Origin: Gonatopus flavifemur
Lineage: Eukaryota; Arthropoda; Insecta; Hymenoptera; Dryinidae
Reading direction: 5' to 3'
Assembly (NCBI GenBank): GCA_018340375.1
Contig: JAFFJZ010000009.1
Location: 13,532,501 to 13,596,500 of the forward strand
Length of the DNA: 64,000 bases
In this document: piece after piece, positions 47,701-58,738 of the stretch
Numbering within the stretch: position 1 is the stretch's first letter
Layout of the letters: each line of letters begins with the position of its first letter
Position numbers and translations under genes: made by a program
Notes under the pieces: generated by a model
What the model saw: the letters and a program-made list of their open reading frames with translations, nothing else
Told to the model about the DNA's origin: nothing
The model's database searches: none

Positions 47701-49421
47701 TGACTTTTTATAGAGTTCAGCAGTTTAGTGCTCGATGGATTATTATTTTTCATGTGCCTCCTGACCCTTTTCATCACAGTTATCAACAATAACATTCAAA
47801 AATCACAGCACAATCGCCTCCAAAGACGTTTAATCCGGAGTTCAAAAATAACTCGTCAAGAATACTTGTTCACAAAGTCCCAGTTGATTTTCTGATAGTT
47901 CTGGAATTTAGTGCTCGATACATTATGATATTTCATATCTCTTCATGACCCTTTTTATGACAGCCATGAACGATACTATTCAAAAATCCGAGCACAATTG
48001 CCTCTGAAGACGGTGAATTCGGAGTTCAGAGAGAAATCGTCAAAATTACCGGTTCACAAAGTTCGAGTGGCTTTTTACAGAGCTCAGGAGTTTAAAGATC
48101 GATGGATTATGATGTTTCATGTGTCTCGTGACTCTTTGCATGACGGTTATGAACGATACTACTCAGAAAACCCAGCACAATCGTCTCTGAAGAAGGTGAA
48201 TTCAAAGTTCAAAAAGTGCGTGACTGACACCGTATTGATCAAAAATAACTCGTAGCAGGCAAATAAAGTGCAAACAATTGACAAAGACAAATCCTATCGC
48301 GTTAATGTGCGCACCGCACGCTCCGAGTGCACGATGCACTGCTCCACATTTGAAACCGACAGCATTCTACGTTATGAATCGTATTTCAAAAATTATTAAG
48401 GTGTCCACTTTGACATTTTTATGCGTTATTCTGTGAAGATTAATAAAAAATTACATTAGGAAAAAATCAATTCCGAGCATGTCTGTTTCGTTTGTAAATT
48501 GAATTTGTTCATAACTAGACTATTGAATTTCATGCAAATATCGATTTTTCATGGTACATTTTTTCTGTAAATTTTACATCAATGATATGAAACAAAATCC
48601 AGTATCATTCCTTTTGAGAAACAAGTATGTAACACGCTAGTCTATGTCGTTGATGTGGAATATGCAAGAGGAATGTAACATGGAAAATCTATATTCGCAT
48701 AAATTTCCGCAGTCTATTCATAACATTTGCAAAATACATGGATGAACTACTAAAAAAAATTTATTCCATACATGTAATTCATACGCTCATACAAGATACG
48801 AAGTTCCATTATTAGAAGAGTATTCCAAAATTGAACCGCTTTCAGAATATCTATGATTGAAAATTGTTCGATTTCGTCAACTTCAAAAGTTTGAAAAATC
48901 GTACCTCGAACACAAAAGTTATCACAACAAAGTAGAAAAATATGCAAGAAAAAATTTTTGTTGCAATTCAAATTTTTGTTGTAAATCTGATATGGAATGA
49001 CCCATATGATACATACATATCTAATTGTTCATTTCCCTATATCCCCTTCGAGATATCAAATACGGTACCTTTCTTTCATCCTCGCTGATTTTGCCATGGG
49101 CTCTAAAGGATCAACCAGAACCGTATACAAGATACTGTACGAATCATCGATACGTATATATAATACATCCCACCCCAAGCAGAATTACATGTCCTTCAAA
49201 TTCCATTCTATTCATATTCTGTATGAAATGTTCGATCCTTCTTGTCCACATCCGCAGTAACATACATCCTATCTCTGACCCCACTCCCATGCCTTGAGCT
49301 ATTCACAACGCCTCCAACTAAATTCGGGAATAGGGCACTAAATTAGTACTAAATTAGCACTAAATTTCTATATGGTTCCCAAGTGACTGTGCTCAAATGG
49401 TTTAGCTAGCGGAACGGACGT
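44742..49421. mobile_element. 4.7-kb foldback element with 9-bp target duplication
   Basis: Outer ends ACGTCCGTTCCGCTAG and its mirror CTAGCGGAACGGACGT, flanked by TGAAATGAG at 44733-44741 and 49422-49430. Arms of ~2 kb are inverted copies (ATTTAGTGCTAATTTAGTAC and others; peptide-like frames at 45097-45360 and 48997-49260 are mirror images). The left arm has ~195 bp (44845-45040) missing from the right. The core is a satellite in inverted blocks. No transposase frame is present. A 9-bp duplication is usual for Mutator-like elements; assignment is inference. Confidence 0.88.
46100..48280. repeat. Inverted ~181-bp satellite blocks in foldback core
   Basis: The marker CCGTCTTCAGAG recurs at about 46161, 46344, 46527 and 46707 (four units). 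Its mirror CTCTGAAGACGG or variants recurs at about 47085, 47270, 47453, 47636, 47820, 48002 and 48187 (seven units). Units also share ATCGAGCACTAAATTCCTG or its mirror. The turn is near 46915. Unequal unit number shows independent expansion of the two arms. Confidence 0.88.
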
Positions 49422-49620
49422 TGAAATGAGAGCCCTTGTGACGAATCAAGCACGGTTGTAAGATAAAAAATCCGTATGACGAACACCGTAAGCGGAACAA
49501 GCTACGATTCCTTTTCACTCACCCGTTTCCGCAGACGCCTACATTATACACTAGACCGCGAACTGTTATGAAATTGAGTGAGGCAGATTTCTTCAGTAGA
49601 GGGGATAATCATGTAGGCAG

Positions 49621-49772
49621 CCATTTGTAATAGAGAAAGTACAAAACTCGATTGTGCGACATTGGTGCAAATTTTGCAAACTCGATACGAAGGAAAAGAA
49701 CAGAATATTGAAATTTGCACAATTTGCACGAATGTCGCACAATCGAATTTCGTACTTTCTCTATTACAAATG
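49621..49772. repeat. Hairpin MITE, ends CCATTTGTAATAG
   Basis: CCATTTGTAATAGAGAAAGT mirrors ACTTTCTCTATTACAAATGG. The arms are ~50 bp including TCGATTGTGCGACATT. A partial relative is at about 55283-55297. Confidence 0.75.
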
Positions 49773-49807
49773 GGTCTATTAAATGGCATTTACTGTTTAC
49801 AACCAGA

Positions 49808-49890
49808 GCTGCCAGATTGACTCCAAAGTTGAAGGGAATAGTATGCCCACCATCATATTATGTATACACCGATACTCACAGATATACCTA
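49808..49890. repeat. Outer inverted repeat, left half
   Basis: GCTGCCAGATTGACTCCAAA through GGGAATAGTATG mirrors 55167-55244 (CAATCTGGCAGC). It brackets the split CACAGTTG MITE, so that MITE was inserted in the loop or arm of an older foldback. Confidence 0.6.
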
Positions 49891-50581
49891 CACAGTTGGA
49901 AATTTTGTGTTAGATTCAACATATTTTACATGTCCCAAACGGTCCACACATATTTTTGTGTCGATACCACATAATGTGTTTGTGTTAGCTAGTAACTCAA
50001 GCTTGATGTCAATAATATAACACGAGAGATGTTGATAAAATTTTGATTTGAATTTCCGATCGTGTAAATTCAACATGTAAGTACTGTCAAATGAAATCCA
50101 AAATAAGTAGTGAATCAGCAGTTCATGAGTGTAATTTATGGAGTTTTTCACATCAATCAAATGTGAAAATCACACTTTTTTGTGTTAAAACAATGCATAA
50201 GAATGAGTTGAAAAAAACAGTACTTCAATGAGCATTGAACACGGATCATCGGGACCGAATGCTGAAGCTGTATCACTCAAACCACTGCCGGTCTTTTGGT
50301 TGAGTGTACTTTCTTTGCATTTATCAACTCGCACTCTATCTTCAAATTTACATATCTAGGAAACGAATTCCCATGAGAATGAAAACTAACACCAAAATGA
50401 ATAGTTCTTCAGACGACTACTGAAGTTACACGTACATAAAAGTTTAATAAAAAAATAGCCCTCACCACTGGCGATCTCCCCTTGGTAGTTGGGAATAACA
50501 CAATTTTTATATGCAATCTTGAGTTGAATAAGATTTGCGTCATTTTTACACTTTTTGTCTTTTGTTCGAACGATTTCACAT
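49891..50581. repeat. CACAGTTG MITE copy B, left part
   Basis: Starts CACAGTTGGAAATTTTGTGT after TA and follows copies A and C until GATTTCACAT at 50581. There it is cut by a sequence starting CCCGTGTAGAAATT. The missing right part is found at 55036-55166. Confidence 0.8.
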
Positions 50582-51352
50582 CCCGTGTAGAAATTCCATC
50601 AGTAACGCCATAATAATAATCGGGGCCTAACAAGGATTAAATGGTGAATGTGACGCAAAAATCATTACAACCTAATTGGGTATCAACAGGGTTCCCATCG
50701 GGGCCGGAATAATTCCATTTTATACCTAATTTTCTCATTAATCATGGAGAAAATTTGATAAAATATGAATAAAATTGAAGAAAAACAATTTGATTCATCA
50801 GTTGAAGGGTATTTCATAGTTTTATTCACAATTCGAACTCATTCAAATTTGTGAATAATACGAATGGAGGTTATGAATCATTAAGCTAAAACCAGTAACC
50901 TAAAGCTAGCAGCTAATTGTTGTAACTTTTGATTCAATGTGGTTCCAGCTGTGTTCACACCAAAAATCGATTGAGTGGCATTCTACTAAATGTCTCAGAT
51001 ATTTGAATGAATCTTTGATAAAAGTTTTGTGGAAAAAGTTATGATAATCGGCTGCTAGCTTTACGGGTGCCAGTTTCAGTTTCATTCATAAGTCAGATTC
51101 CATTTCAAAAAACAAATCTCATTATCGACAATCTACATCTAACAATGAGTATTTCCATCATTCATGCTTCTAATACCAATAATTGCGTCTATTTCTTTTT
51201 GCGGACCTAGCGAATGTTGCGTAATTGTCGGAAGCATGAAATTTTCATCGGCAAATGAATTCAACAAGTACAAGTGTAATAGGGATCAGAAATATTACTT
51301 TTTTAAATATTTCCAAGTTGAAATGATCTAGGGATTGGCGAGTTTTGTAACG

Positions 51353-51405
51353 CTTGACTAGCCTAAAACTAGACACTTGCAAGTGCTTTGTACATTGAAA
51401 AAAAT
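51353..51405. repeat. Fragment of CTAG-family MITE
   Basis: GTTTTGTAACGCTTGACTAG and AACTAGACACTTGCAAGTG match one arm of the foldback at 628-794. The other arm is absent. Confidence 0.5.
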
Positions 51406-51624
51406 GGTAGAGTGTCGCAGTTCCTAAGGTCCATTTTCCCGAAAGTTCGATATACTGAAATATTCCTAGATGTTACTAGCCATCTAACTATTATATTTTA
51501 AGGCACTGAAATTTTGTCGCGACATTGCAGCTCCCACCGTGTGTCCAATACCTATGAAAACAATGGATTTCTAAAAATGAGATTTGGGGTGTTCCAAGCC
51601 AACTAGGCATCGTTGGTTTCACTA

Positions 51625-52306
51625 CCCAGAAAGCACAGAAAATTCTCTCAACGTTTTGAAAACATGCACTCGGTTTTGCGTGTTTTGGTCCCCGAGGAGT
51701 AAGTTTTTTAAATATTTAGAGTACCTGCATTTTGGATGCCCCTGAATACGTTCTTAATTCGTTCTTTTCATCTATTACGGGCCGTTCTCATAATGTTTTC
51801 CCAACATACTTTCATGAAGACTAACCTTCAAAAACATATGCGTAGCTTCGCACAACGTAATGTACTGAAAAAAAATTTATTCCAGTCGAATAAATATTTA
51901 TTTGTCCTGTAGCAAAGAAATATTCATTAGAATTAACAAAATATTCTTTGGAACCAAAATAATTTATTTGAATTAGATAGATGGTTTTAATCGTTCATTT
52001 GATTCCAATAAATTATTTTGGTTCCAAAAAATATTTTATTAATTCTAATAAATATTTCTTTGGTACAGGACAAATAAATATTTATTTGACTGGAATAAAT
52101 TTTGTTTTCAGTGTGGAAACCTTTATTGAACACGTTTCCAGAACGTCGCACGGTGCAAATGAATAGAACAAACCGGGACATTGGTGCCATACAATCTGGG
52201 ACATACATGTGACGTTCTTAGAACATCCCGAAACGTCTTTTCCACGTTCTCTGTGTAATTGAGCACGTTTTTTGAACATTCGAAAGACCTCCTGGTGCTG
52301 TATGGG
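51625..52306. repeat. Element with CCCAGAAAGCAC / CCCATACAGCAC ends
   Basis: Left CCCAGAAAGCACAGAAAATT; right read inward CCCATACAGCACCAGGAGG. AACGTT/GAACGT words lie near both ends (51650, 52110-52250). A separate foldback occupies the middle (51864-52112). Confidence 0.6.
51864..52112. repeat. Nested 249-bp foldback
   Basis: CAGTCGAATAAATATTTATT mirrors AATAAATATTTATTTGACTG. The arms are ~115 bp each with few mismatches; outer ends ACTGAAAA and TTTTCAGT. Confidence 0.8.
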
Positions 52307-53011
52307 TTATACCAGGATTTGTAGATGTTCAACACACAGGATTTCGCATTTCGGTGTATCGGACTTTCGGGAAAATTGACCTTCGGGACTGAGACACTCT
52401 ACCGAAAAAAGTGTGTGATTATCCGAACGATCTGAAGTATGGATTTTCCTATGAATTCAAACTAGAGTATTTTGGTAGAAAAAAAGCATGCGCGGATGGT
52501 AACATTCGTATTCTTCAGGGTGTCTATCGGCTGGAAATTCTGTGCGTCATTGGTTATTCTATTCAACGTGAATTTTTGGTTGGTTCATTCTGTTAGAAAT
52601 TTGGTTTGACTGAAATTGAGGACTAGAAATGTGATCCATCAACAGATTTGAGCAACGCTGTTGATATAAAAATGAATTCCTGATGAATGAATACAAATCA
52701 TCAATCTCATATCAATTTATTTGAAAAATGTCATGACAAGAACATCTCAAAGTGGAGAATTATAAAAGTATGTGAATATTAATTATATAACATGTATAAG
52801 GTTGAGTGATACCTATTGAAAATGTCTCAATTTTATATTTTCACAAATAAAAATGTATGAATAGTTAATAAAATATGATAATGATAAAAACAACAATAAT
52901 AATAATAATACACGATCAATAATAATGTTCACAATCAAGGATTATTTTTAGAGTATTTTTCTGTCTAATAGAACAAAATACAAAGTAATGAAATTATAGT
53001 TGAATTTTGGA
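52307..53011. other. Unassigned AT-rich stretch
   Basis: Only an (AAT)n-like run near 52893-52910 stands out. No gene or inverted repeat was recognised. Confidence 0.35.
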
Positions 53012-53146
53012 GGTAAGGGGTCTTCTGACCAAAAAAGTTTTTGGCCGAATGGACATGATTTGACAATCGCTAGTCATTCTTTAGTGTTCTCTGAAATCGA
53101 TTAGTGATTGTCAAATCATGTCGATTCGGCCAAAAGACCCCCTACC
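53012..53146. repeat. Hairpin MITE (135 bp)
   Basis: GGTAAGGGGTCTTCTGACC and CATGATTTGACAATC at the left mirror GATTGTCAAATCATG and the GGCCAAAAGACCCCCTACC end at the right. Confidence 0.75.
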
Positions 53147-53203
53147 AATTTTGGAATATCTTGAATACAAAATTTGCTACAATATGTTTGGGAGCTCTAG
53201 TGG

Positions 53204-53329
53204 ATCATGCATACATACATACATATATGTATATATACATATACAAATATACAAATATACACACGTAAATTCATTCATACATCTATTTACACATATATAC
53301 ATACCCATATCCATGTTTACATCTATATA
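53204..53329. repeat. TACA/TATA microsatellite stretch
   Basis: Degenerate (TACA)n and (TATA)n tracts, e.g. CATACATACATACATATATG. Replication slippage DNA, no gene. Confidence 0.7.
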
Positions 53330-53870
53330 CCGGGTGTTTCATAGTTCACGGAAAGAATTTCACAGGCGTATTTCCAGTCTGAAAAATTTTTGTTGAGTCT
53401 TAGTTCTTGAGATAGGAGCATTTTTAGAATTTTTTTCAAATCCAAATCATTAAAACCACTGTGTGTTACATACTTCAGCTTGACATGATTCGTCGAATTG
53501 GAAAATCGCGGAGCTTTGAGAAAAAAATCAAAGTATCCAGTGATTCCATGTTTTGTAGCTATAATAACTCAAAGTTGCTAGATTCTGATCGGCTGGAAGC
53601 CAAAAAATTTCAAATTGCTATAACCTCAAATCGAAAAATGACAGAATAGTACATTTTTTCGAGAGATCCGCCGTTTCCTAACTCAGCCAATGGTGTCAAG
53701 CTCAAGTATGTAACACACAGTGCTTTTGAATGATGTGGATTCGAAAAAAAAAATATAAAAATTCTAACATCTCAAAAACTAAACTTCCAACAAATTTTGC
53801 CAAATAGGAAATCTTCACATTTTGACTGCAGAATAACGCCTGTGAAGTTTTTCCAGTGAATTATGATAAT
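53330..53870. repeat. 540-bp foldback
   Basis: TTTCACAGGCGT at 53358 mirrors ACGCCTGTGAA at 53835. Further in, TGTGTTACATACTTCAGCTT mirrors the copy at 53694-53722. The outer CCGGGTGTTTCATAGTTCAC pairs imperfectly with the right flank. Confidence 0.7.
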
Positions 53871-54120
53871 ATATATATACATGTAACTTGACTCATACTT
53901 CAGAGAGTTGAAATAACCTCCTTTTTCTTTCGGAAAAAATAGAATTGATTGTTTATGAATCAATCAACTACATCTGCTTCGATAATATTCGAGGATTTGA
54001 AGTCATTTCAAGATTCATTCATCAATTATGTTAGCTAGGACACTATATTTGGATGTAAGATGATTGTTATGGGCCTGATTGTACCCTCATGAGCACCCGA
54101 TTAGGACCTGATAGTTTATA

Positions 54121-54947
54121 CACAGTTGGAAACTTTGTGTTAAATTCAACACATTTCACATGTCCCAAACGGTCCACGCATATTTTTTGTGTCGATATCA
54201 CATAATGTATTTGTGTTAGCTAATAACCCAAGCTCGATGTAAATAATATAACACACAAAGATGTTGATGAAATTTTGATTGGAATTTCCGATCGTGTAAA
54301 TTCAACACATAAGTACTGTCAAATGAAATCAAAAATAAGGAATGACTCAACAGTTCACAAGTGTAATTCATGGATTTCTTTACATCAATCAAATGTGAGA
54401 ATCACACTTTTTCCGTGTTGAAACAATGCATAAGAATAAATTGAAAAAAACATTACTTCAGTAAGCATTGAACATGGACCGGCGGGACCGAATGTTGAAG
54501 CTGTATCACTCAAGCCACTGCCGGTCCTTTGATTGAGTGTACTTTCTTTGCGTATATCAACTCGCACTTCATCTTCAAATTCACATATATAGAAAACGAA
54601 TTTCCATTAGAATGAAAGCTAAAACCAGAATGAATCAATAGTTCTTCCGACGACTACTAAAGTTACACGTACATAGAAGTTTCATAAAAAAACAGCTCCC
54701 ACCACTAGCGATCCCCCCTTGGTAGTTGAGAATAACACAATTTTTATGTTCAATCTTGAAATGAATAAGATTTGTGTCATTCTGACACTTTTTTTTACTT
54801 GTTTGAATGATTTCACATTATAAATCAGTTGAGACCTGATTACACAAGGACTGTCTGTAGAAGTTACACGTGGTTGTGTTGAATATTTAACAGAAAATTC
54901 ATGACACACGGATTTTTTAACACATTTACACAAAATTTTCAACTGTG
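54121..54947. repeat. CACAGTTG MITE copy C
   Basis: Complete copy, ends CACAGTTGGAAACTTTGTGT and (inward) CACAGTTGAAAATTTTGTGT. Flanks are TA at the left and TG at the right, one change from a TA duplication. It sits inside the 50582-55035 insertion. Confidence 0.85.
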
Positions 54948-55035
54948 TGCATCACATTCCACATCGATTCCTCACTTGGCCCTGATTTGTTTGGATTAGG
55001 CTCTAATTGAATCCTGATCAATTTTTCCACACGGG

Positions 55036-55166
55036 ATTATAAATCAGTTGAGACCTGATTACACAAGGACTGTCTGTAGAAGTTACACGTGTTTGTGTTG
55101 AATATTTGACAGAAAATTTATGACACACGGATTTTTTAACACATTTACACGAAATTTTCAACTGTG
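55036..55166. repeat. CACAGTTG MITE copy B, right part
   Basis: ATTATAAATCAGTTGAGACC through CAACTGTG completes copy B (49891-50581). It is followed by TA, matching the TA before 49891. Confidence 0.8.
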
Positions 55167-57346
55167 TACACACCAGTGTAACTTATGTATATGAGACGAT
55201 AATGGTGATACTATTCTCTTCAACGGCGGGGTCAATCTGGCAGCCCTGTATACATCCCATAAGAAACTGCGTATTGATTTTTCCCTATTACAAATGGTGG
55301 CTCCCACCATTCTCTAACACATATGAATTTGTGTATACGTGTATTTGCCACAGCTTGAGGAACACATCCTATAGCATGCTCGCGGTCTAATGTATTATAT
55401 AGAAGTCTGTGCCCGCTTTCCTATGTGCACCACTCATGTGAATGCGTCTGTGCTTCGTGATGCTGCCTTGATACCGCTAGGGTTCTCGCCGCAACACTTT
55501 TGCACTGAAAAAACAGTTTATTTGAACGAATCAACTGGAGTTAGTTGTGAAAATCAGTTTCGAGTAATAGACCCACGTAGCACAAAATATTCTAGCAATA
55601 TCTCCAGAATATTACATTTGGAATTTGCAATATTTTGGGAATCATCTCAGAGATAATGTCAGAACATCTCCACAATGTCTCATGTTACCTACTTTGCAAT
55701 ATTCTGGAGATATTCTGGAATATTGCTGAGATCATTGCAGCGATATTCCGTACGGGAAGGAATTTCTTCAGAGTTTACCTCTACAAATGTTGAGTGAGCT
55801 TGACCAAGACGACTTTTTGTAGAAGAAAACCTACGTTGAAAGTCGATTATGAGAAATGATTGTTCAAACAATAATTGTTCAAACAAATTGTGAGAAATTT
55901 TTTTTATGCGGTTGTTCATTCTCCCCTCCCCGTGGGATGATTGCGGGTCTTCCAGGGGGATATTCTTGATACCTGTCCTTGATATCCTTTTTATCCATCC
56001 TTGGTAGTATCTGCTTCCTTTACGTGGTGAGGAGGATGAGTATCTCAGATTTGGGGCTCTTTTTCGGGTGGAATGAACTACTCGAGAGGGAGAATACAAA
56101 CTGAGAGAAACTAAATCATCCCGACGCCAGGAACATCGGCAGAAACGGAAGGGAAGCAAAGGGAAACTACCTTCCTTGATATCTTTTGATATTCCCGAGG
56201 TAATGAAATCTTTTCTCCAAGCCTAGAATTCTTAACTCTAATTTATTGGAAAAAAACCAACAACAACGACACGATGACGTTCTCTTGGGTAAAATAGCCT
56301 CCCGTTCGGATCTCCTGGTGGAAGCTACTCGAGAGAGCCCCATCAAACAAGACAGGAAAGCAAAGAGGATAGGGAAGGAGGAGAACATTCTTCGGGTCGG
56401 AGCGTGGGATGTTAGATCACTGAGACAAACAGGAAAATGAGAAAATTTGAAATTAGAAATGGAGAGGTTAGGTATCGATGTAATGGGAATTAGTGGAATG
56501 AGATGGCCGCAAGAAGGGGATTTCTGGAGTGGGGATTATAGAATCATTCACACAGGATCAAAGAATGATCAAGCAGGTGTGGGAATTATGATGCATAAGA
56601 GGGTGGGGAATAGGATAGAAAATCATTTGCAACATAGCGAACGCGTAATGATGATCAGGGTAAGAACAAAACCGGTAGACACTGTTATAGTCCAAGTATA
56701 CATGCCCACATCTGCATACTCAGAGGAGGATATCGAAAAAACGTACGATGAAATAGAAGAAGTGATATAGAATATGTGGAGGGAGAAGAAAATTTAATGA
56801 TCATAGGCGACTGGAATGCGGTAGTAGGGCAAGGAGAAGAGGCCAACATAATAGGAGATTTTGCGTTAGGAGAAAGAAATGAAACAGGACAACGTTTAAT
56901 CGAATTCTGCGAGAGTCATAAAATGGTTATTACCAACACATTATTCAAAAATCATCCAAGAAGAATCTATACTTGGAAAATGCCAGGAGATACAGCAAGA
57001 TATCAAATTGATTACATATTAGTGAAACAAAGATTTAGAAACCAAGTGAAAAGCTGTAAGACTTATCCAGGCGCGGATATAGATAGTGATCACAATATGT
57101 TGCTGATGAAATGTTCTCTGAAATTCAAAGCTCTGACAAAGAAAAGGAAAATGCAAAAAGGATGGAATTTGAAGAATCACAAACAAGGAAAAACACGGGA
57201 GGCATCCAAAGTGATGTTGGACGAGAAAAAATTGGAGAATCGACAAGAGAAAGACTTGGAAATAGAGAGTAGATGGACAAATATGGAGGAGAACATAGAG
57301 CAATGTGCAGATGAAATTTTGGAGAACGATGGGATAGAGCTCAAGA

Positions 57347-57382
57347 CCAGTTCTAAGACTGATTACTTCATGATGATGATGA
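57347..57382 (+). mobile_element. 36-bp RTE 3'-tail insertion
   Basis: CCAGTTCTAAGACTGATTAC followed by TTCATGATGATGATGA matches the RTE 3' end at 20799-20835 and interrupts the RTE copy 2 protein frame. It is flanked by GAGCTCAAGA and GAGCCCGAGA (8 of 10 identical), a probable target duplication. Confidence 0.65.
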
Positions 57383-57444
57383 GAGCCCGAGAAACCATGG
57401 ATAACAGAAGAAATTCTCGATTGATTTAATGAAAGGAGGGAATA

Positions 57445-58738
57445 CGAGGGTGGATTGATAAGTTTCCGGCCTGACCAAGAAAAACAACGTTTTCAAGAAT
57501 TTTGTTTTTTTTATTTCTCAACATAATCTCCTCCAAGGCTGATACATTTCTCATAGCGGTGTTCTAGGCTAGTAATGCCATCTCTATAGACTGATTCGTC
57601 AAGCTCCTCAAAATACCCATTTACAGCTTCGATTACTTCTTCATTGTCCGCAAATCTCTTACCGCCAAGCCATTTTTTGAGGTTAGGAAACAGATAATAG
57701 TCACTCGGGGCTAGGTCTGGAGAGTAGGGAGGGTGCGGCATTAATTCAAACTTCAGATCGTTGATTTTAGCCATCGCAACGATTGACGTGTGCGCTGGTG
57801 CGTTATCGTGATGAAACAAGATTTTTTTCTTCGCCAGATGAGGTCGTTTAATTTTCACTTCGTGGCTCAAACGTTGCAATAAGTCTGCGTAGTATTGACC
57901 AGTGATAGTTTTACCCTTTCCAAGGTAATCAATGTATATAATACCTCTTGCATCCCAAAAAACAGTAGCCATAACCTTGTTCGCCGAAAAAATTGTTTTT
58001 GCCTTCTTTGGAGTTGGTTCCCCTGGTCCAATCCACTGTTTAGACTGTTCTTTGGTTTCAGGAGTGTAGTGGTGGACCCAAGTTTCCTCAACGGTTACGA
58101 ATCGACGCAAGAATTCGCTTGGATTACGCTTATACAACGCCAAATTGGCAGTAGAAATGTTCTTTCGAATCAATTTTTGGTCGACTGTTAGCAAACGTGG
58201 CACCCATCTTGCACAGAGCTTTTCCATATACAAATGTTGGTGCAAAATATTTTGTACACGTTCATATGACATCTTACAGGTCTCAGCTATCTCACGAACT
58301 TCGAATCTGCGATCTTTCAGCACTATTTGACGGATTTTTTCGATCATATCTGGAGTTGTGACCTCAATGGAGCGTCCTGAGCGAGGCTCATCAGAGGTGC
58401 TCACACGACCCTTTTCAAACTCGGAAACCCACTGCTTAACGGTTGAATATGATGGGGAGGATGTCCCCAGTGTTGAGTCCATCTCTTCTTCAATTTCCTT
58501 CGGCGTTATCCCCTTCAAATAAAAGTATTTGATGACAGCACGATTTTCCAGCTTTTCCATTTTTACGAAAAACACAGAGGCGTCTTGGTCAGCGTACTCT
58601 CAAAACTAAACTAACATGGCGATCGGACTGAAACTATAGCTACAAGCTATCTAAGGATGGTACTATAGAACGCCACCTCAAGGTAGGCCTAGTGGTGCCA
58701 TCTCTTGGTCAGGCCAGAAACTTATCAATCCACCCTCG
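57445..58738 (-). mobile_element. Full-length mariner (1,294 bp) in RTE copy 2
   Basis: TIRs CGAGGGTGGATTGATAAGTT and its mirror (~35 bp, through CTGACCAAGA), flanked by TA on both sides. Confidence 0.96.
57511..58560 (-). CDS. Mariner transposase, full length, catalytic Asp1 to Glu
   Basis: Uninterrupted 349-residue frame from ATG 58560 (MEKLENRAVIKYF); an in-frame ATG 15 nt upstream is less likely by family length. Helix-turn-helix domains, the WVPRLL linker, HHYTPETKEQ, then LFHHDNAPAH (second Asp) and PDLAPSDYYLF (third Asp, spacing 34), ending ISLGGDYVEK. The first catalytic position, Asp in relatives (VTxDETW), is Glu here (FVTVEETW). All other features are intact, so the copy is recent but catalysis is questionable. 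Mellifera/mauritiana-type by motifs. Confidence 0.95.
   Translation of the reverse strand: MEKLENRAVIKYFYLKGITPKEIEEEMDSTLGTSSPSYSTVKQWVSEFEKGRVSTSDEPRSGRSIEVTTPDMIEKIRQIVLKDRRFEVREIAETCKMSYERVQNILHQHLYMEKLCARWVPRLLTVDQKLIRKNISTANLALYKRNPSEFLRRFVTVEETWVHHYTPETKEQSKQWIGPGEPTPKKAKTIFSANKVMATVFWDARGIIYIDYLGKGKTITGQYYADLLQRLSHEVKIKRPHLAKKKILFHHDNAPAHTSIVAMAKINDLKFELMPHPPYSPDLAPSDYYLFPNLKKWLGGKRFADNEEVIEAVNGYFEELDESVYRDGITSLEHRYEKCISLGGDYVEK

Larger units (their letters stand above)
50582..55035. mobile_element. 4.45-kb insertion, ends CCCGTGTRGAAA
   Basis: Left end CCCGTGTAGAAATTCC; right end read inward CCCGTGTGGAAAAATTG. AT is duplicated at the junctions, compared with the uninterrupted CACATTATAAATC of copies A and C. 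GGGCCTAAT/ATTAGGACC-type words lie near both ends (50620-50720, 54060-54110, 54980-55010). The interior holds several other nested elements and no transposase. Confidence 0.6.

Noticed and set aside
46100..48280. Regularly spaced repeats as a CRISPR array
   Set aside because: Units are ~181 bp, similar along their full length, in two inverted blocks in a eukaryotic foldback; no repeat-spacer structure.
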